Source of the DNA: Branchinecta lynchi
Lineage: Eukaryota > Arthropoda > Branchiopoda > Anostraca > Branchinectidae
Direction of reading: 5' to 3'
Length of the DNA stretch: 64,000 nucleotides
NCBI GenBank assembly: GCA_023053575.1
Contig: JAKZAP010000014.1
Location: forward strand, 868,001-932,000
A model generated the notes under the pieces. The model worked only from the letters and a program-made list of their open reading frames with translations, was not told where the DNA came from and did not search any database. Every line of letters starts with the position of its first letter. Within the stretch, counting starts at the first letter, position 1. Shown here one piece after another: positions 54,001 to 60,000 of the stretch. Position numbers and translations under genes: made by a program.

Positions 54001-56976
54001 GACTATCAGGTAATTGCCATCTAAGGAGTGTTTTTGCGATCTCACAAGCAGAGTCGGAATAACTTTCCGGTGGGTTTCGCTCTACTGAGAAAAGTTTCGG
54101 ATTTTTCCGCAGCATTTTTTTTTGCCATATGTAAAGTGGCGCCGCTTCCCCGGAAAGTGTTTCCGGAAGGCTAATAGAAAGTTTCGAAGAATGTTCAATG
54201 TTCCGTCAATGCTGTTCAGAAACTAGGTATGTAACTTCACAGGTGCGATTAGAGGGCTTTATTAGAACAGAATTATCTGCAATTGACTGCAATGTAATGC
54301 AGCTGGTGTTACTCCTTCGCAGAACTGTTTATTTTGTAGGATTTTGATTTTTCCGTAGGTTTTTGGGATCCCAAAACGTAAATCTTTATCCTTCAAGTAT
54401 TCAAGTGTTTATTTACGTACTAAAATTGTATAACACTGGAACCTGAATAGTAAGGATGTTGTAAACCCCTGATTGGGTATTCTTTTTTGATAAGATTTGT
54501 TTGATTTTGTATCTAGGATGATGTTGTTTTGTTTTCTTGTAGTTGTTTTTTCTTTTTTTCACATAATCAATCTTTTCCCTCGTTTGCGCTGTTGATGGGC
54601 AATGAAATATTTCATTCATTCATTTAAATGACGGGATACCTATGATTCGGTAAAAGTTGTCCGCCTGTCCGTCCGTCTTCGACTGTTAGAACGATAACTG
54701 TCGTAGGGGTTGAGATGTTTTATTCAAACTTGGCTCGAGGACTCTTTGGGTGAAAGTACGGGAAAGTTCAAAGATGGGCTCTGTAGCCCTACATTTAGGG
54801 GTGGGGGAGGCGTTGTAAAGTAAGGGTGAAAAAAATATATAAAAAGCTTATGAGATAGTCGATTTAGGGGTAAGGAGACATGCTGAATCGGAATATGGAA
54901 ATTACTTTTCACCTGACAAGTTGTTCACCCGGAAAAGTAAATCTGAAATTGAGAGGTTCGATTTTGGGTTAATTTAAGGAGACATGTTGAACCTAAATAT
55001 GAAATTTATTTTCGTGCCGTACAAGTGGTTCGCCCGGAATCCGGCTAACTGGAAAATTCGTGAAAAGTTAAAGTTTATTCTGAAGTTGATTAAAGGTTTG
55101 ATTTAAGGGTATGAATCCAATTTTGGACTTTACGTCCTTGACGGATAAGTTGGTAAAATTTGCCGAAACCCGGACATTCGTATCGAAAGGTTCGCCTCTC
55201 AATGTCACCAGCTCTTTTGCTCTGTATGCAGTTCACCGAGAGTAGCCTACTGCTAAAAAGAGGAATTTGTTCAAGGGGTCAAGTTGGTCAAGTCGATTAG
55301 AGATGAGATGTTGGAGTAAACATACATGCTGAATCCATATCTGAACTTGGTTATAGGTTAAAGCAAGACCCGCTTGTCTGGGTCAAGCAGTCCAATAAAT
55401 ATTCAGTATTTGGGATCCCGCCGAAACCTTTGGTATTGTTGCGGTATTGGTCACCGACTAGAAAGTGACTACTCGACCTCGCGAAAGCTGTCTTTTTATT
55501 GTGCTTGGACTAGTAATAAATAATCGACGCACAAAATTCTGCGTAGGGTCTTCGATTAGTGTCCCAGGCAGTGTAACCTTGACTCAGTATCATTCAGCAG
55601 TGCACAAGAGTTCTCATGGTTTTGCTCCTGCTATGTGGTGTACATGCAAACGTTACCGTCTACAGTTTTTGGGGGTGCGACACAGGTACGCTTAAATAGC
55701 TGAACATTTCCGTGGGTGTGATTATCGATTCTTGGTCGAAGGTGAGCTCCCAAGTTCCGAACGGGCGATCAAGTTTAGTTGAAACTTGATTTGTACCTCG
55801 ATATTAAACTTCACTACCGGAAGGATAGAGCGAAGGTGTCAGTGGCTTTCAGGTAATGAACTTCTGTAGCATTTGGAATGACTTTGTCACTAGGCTACAA
55901 GGCATCATCAGTATGGAAATAGGAAAGTTAAGCAGGAACTAGCTTCGCTTTCCGTTGTGGGATCGAGCCCAACTGCTTCGGTTGATGCGTTAAAGAAAGG
56001 CCATAAGATGTAAGAACCTAGCTAGCAAGCCCGCATTAAGTGGCGGAACAAGTATTGTTTAAAATAAATGGTCCTTCTGCCCAAGCTGACTGCGAATCAT
56101 ATTTGATGGTGAAAAACGGATACGTCAGCTGAATTTTATTGGAGCTATATTTCGACCCTTCTTAGCTAGGGTCCTCTCCAGGCTCAAAACCGCTGAAGTT
56201 GGAAAACCGAACTTGAGGGAAACAAGTTCGTTCGATAAAATTCAGCTGACGTATCCGTTTTGCACCATCAAATATGTTTTAAAAGCCAATGAGACAGTCG
56301 ATTTATGGGTAAGGAGACATGCTGAATCCATACCTGACTAATTTTCTCTGGGTCCCGTCTGTAACGCAACACGTCAGTTGACATAAACGTCAGTTCGCCA
56401 CAGAATTCCGTCAGTACGCCAACATTTCGCATACACGTCAGTTGACCGCCACAAATCCGTCAGTTGACCAACACGTCAGTAGAGCAACACGTCAGTTGAC
56501 CTACACGTCAGTTATCCAACCGTCAGTTATCCAACCGTCAGTTCGCCTACTGTCTGTTGACATAAACGTCAGTAGACCTACACGTCAGTTCACCTAATCC
56601 TAAAATCCGACAGTTCAGCTACACTTCAGTTTTCCCACAGTCAGTTTGACCAACATGTCACTTCATCAACACGTCAGTAGAGCAACACGTCAGTTGAGCT
56701 ACACGTCAGTTATCCAACCGTCAGTTCGCCTACTGTCTGTTGACATAAACGTCAGTAGACCTACACGTCAGTTCATCTAATCCTAAAATCCGACAGTTCA
56801 GCTACACTTCAGTTTTCCCACAGTTAGTTTGAACTGACGTGTAGAGGAACTGTCAGATTTTACGTTTAGGCGAACTGACGTTTATGCGAACTGACGGTAG
56901 TGACAGCGACCCATTTTCTCGCCGTGCTAATAGTTTGCCCGGAATCCGGCAAAAAGGGATATTGGTGGGAGTAGAA

Positions 56977-57007
<31 letters not shown>

Positions 57008-60000
57008 CGGAACAGGGTTGAGGAGACTTGCTGAAAATCTTCCGGCCGGAGTCGCAAATTACGTAGAAGTAAAAGTTTTTTTGGAATTCGGTTAAAATTC
57101 AGTGTAGCGTACGGAGAAAATACCCGTTGAATCGATAACTGAACATATATTTCGAATCTGGCAAAACTGGGAAATTTTACATTTAATTTTCTTTCACATC
57201 CTCGGCGTAGAATCTGCTGTAGGCCGAACCATTATCGCGCGTTGATGACAGGAGAGTCGGGAACCTTTGGTCGACGGTTTGTTTTCATTGCTATTCGAAT
57301 ACATTGCTTGTGTCGTTTTAGGGTATCTTCCATGATTATTAGATTGGCAGCTTTTGAAGTATAATGTTGCTTATTATAAATCACTTTCTATGACGTATTA
57401 GAAATTGTAGACCAATTTGTAGTCCTTGAGTTCATAAATCTTCAATTTTGTTAGACAGGTCGGGATGATACCGCGTTTGAATGGCTCTGAAAAAATATCG
57501 TTTTAGGGATTACTTGCTTTTAGCAGACTTTCCAGATAAAAGAAGGCTTCCCGTTGAAAATTTTGTAGCCTGTGTAGTTATATGGTAGTTGTACGAAAAA
57601 GTTGCATGTATTGATATGCAGTAGTAAAAAATTCTTTAATCTAATTTGCTTCACACTGGGCTAATCTTAAGCAGTAGTATTTGGTAGCACCCGCCTTGCT
57701 CCAGCAGTACTGCATGCTACTTTTTCGTACAACTTCATACTACTATTTTCAGATACTTTTTTAAGCCTTAGAGACCTACTGGTTTTGGCTGTGAGTCAAT
57801 ATACAACTACAACCTTATACATCCGTCGCTATTAGCTAACAAAGCTTCGCCAGCGCCGCAGTACGAAAGCCAAACAGGCTGTGAAGCAGGTAGTTGGAAA
57901 ATGCGGTCGCGCATCCGACCTCATCTTACTACCTCATTTGTCATCTCCTTTATTCCCTAAAATACCAGAGTAACCGGCTTTGGTGCTGCAGAATATGAAT
58001 GTCCCGGCTAGAGGGTTCCACGCTTGAATACGCAAATTTAGTATCTGTATGTACGTATTTTTTTCTTTCAGGTCATGTTCCAAGCTTTCTTTCTTTTATA
58101 TTGCAGGGCTTTCGGAGTGTTATGGCAAGTTGTTGGCAGAGGTCGAGACTCTGGAAATTCTGCAAGAGCCGTTTTTTTTTGTTTTTTTTTAGTGAAGTTA
58201 TCCCATTTTGCCGCCGGGGTCTGGCTTTTTCTAAGAAATATGGGACCTTGGCTTCGCTTTGGTTCGAAGAGAGAAGAAAAAAGTCCGGAAGCGGTCTTTT
58301 AGATGAGGATGGGATCGGGGGGGGGGGGATGCGGGATAATTGTATTTTCTGTTTAGAGCAGACATTTCCCTCATCAGACGGTCCATATGACGAAAGAACT
58401 AATAGCATTTCCTGACTAAGTATGCCAGACGTTAACCTCACTTTTGGCCTTGAATTTCACCGCTACCTCTATTATCACTGAATTTATTATACCCCTATCC
58501 CTGACTTCTGAGATACGATATGAAGCCCATTAGATCGCTCTGACGTGAGGAGTATATACACCAACCACCAAACATCGCAGACGCCTGGGAGCTGTCGAGG
58601 ATACGGACAGTCGGATGCACGGACAGATATTCTATGTCTTATTTGTCAATATGACACAATGCTACACACTTTTGTCTTCCTCTTATTGCAAACTGGCATC
58701 ATGTGCATGACTAATATAACGTAGTGAACTGAAACACAAAAGTGCTCCTCAGGCTGGGTTTGAACCCACGGCTTCGGCTTGCAGGACCACTGCCCTACGA
58801 CTAGGCATGGGCACTGTTCTGTTTTTGCATTCAAACAGGAACAGGCAGAAACAGGTCACATATGAACAGAAACAGAAAGAAAACAGGAAACTTGAAAACA
58901 GGTCCTGTTCTGTTTTAACAGAAATGATGACTTAGAAAACTGAAACAGCTGTTAAACAGGCGAAAAAAAAACAGAACCGGCTGTTTAAAACAGGTATTTT
59001 TTTTATTATTTGATTTCCCGTATTTTTCATTATTTTTATAGCAGAGTTCACCTATAGTTTGCCCCGTACCAAGAAGCATCTTAAATAGTTCTTCGTCGCA
59101 CCGCACAGATGCCTTTCTTCGAGTTCTTTTCACAGAACAAGAAATATCTTGGTCCAGAATACCAGCTGCTGTCAATGAATTACACTTTTCCCGACGGAAA
59201 ATGAGCCATGGAAGTTTCGTTTGTTTTAACAACAAATTTCCGCATAGCATACCTTTCCACTTGGATTGTTTGTCATAGTGATTGGTAATAAACTAAAGTT
59301 TACAGATCATACAAAGTCAAAGTTAAGCAAGCTTCACTTCGTGACAGTGGTTGGTGATGATGGTAATTTTTTTTGTGAGGGGAGGGTCGCGAGGGATGCA
59401 TGTTCAATTAGAATACCGAATAGCTTTTCTTCGGTGGTTTCTTTTGAGCATGGTCATACAAGGCTCAAAACGCGCGGATTTCTCGGCTGAATGTGAGTCT
59501 ACTATTCTGCGAAAATCCGTGAAACGGAGTTTCACTTTCATCATCAAGTTGAAAAAATCTCAACTTTTCCGTATAGAACTGAGGATGTGCCAAAATACTT
59601 TCAGGAATTCCAGTTATCGTTTGTTTACATCATGAACATGTGCGGATGTTGTGATGTCACTAAGCTAGTTTCAGCCTTTCTAGCCTTTTTGAAGTTGAAA
59701 GTTACTAGTCTTTTGAAATCACATTTAACTTCCCTGCACAGATAATACGTCATATTGTGAGCCCTTCTTGGTGATCACATGTTCGGTTTTAGTGGAAAGT
59801 TCATTTATGAACACTCCACTCTTGCGGCCGAGATAGCCGGTTTTCCGTTCTCGGTTTTCATCGTTTTATTTTGGCATTCTTATCTCGTAAACCTGACAGA
59901 TACTATTTTAAAACTTGGTGTACTTGTGAGCCTTGGGGTCTAGTTGTGACTTTTGGGATTCAACCCCCGATACACTCTCGGTTCAAGGGCAATTGGTCAC

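Noticed and set aside
56349..56913. CRISPR-like array
   Set aside because: Units vary in length and sequence, spacers are too short and repeat the motif, part of the array is inverted, and the host is an animal.
57999..58441. Overlapping open frames on both strands (138, 122 and 75 codons)
   Set aside because: No known domain, mutual overlap on opposite strands and no splice context; treated as chance.
58915..59250. Possible hAT transposase remnant on the minus strand
   Set aside because: The 111-codon frame has no recognisable hAT dimerisation or zinc-finger motif; too weak to call.
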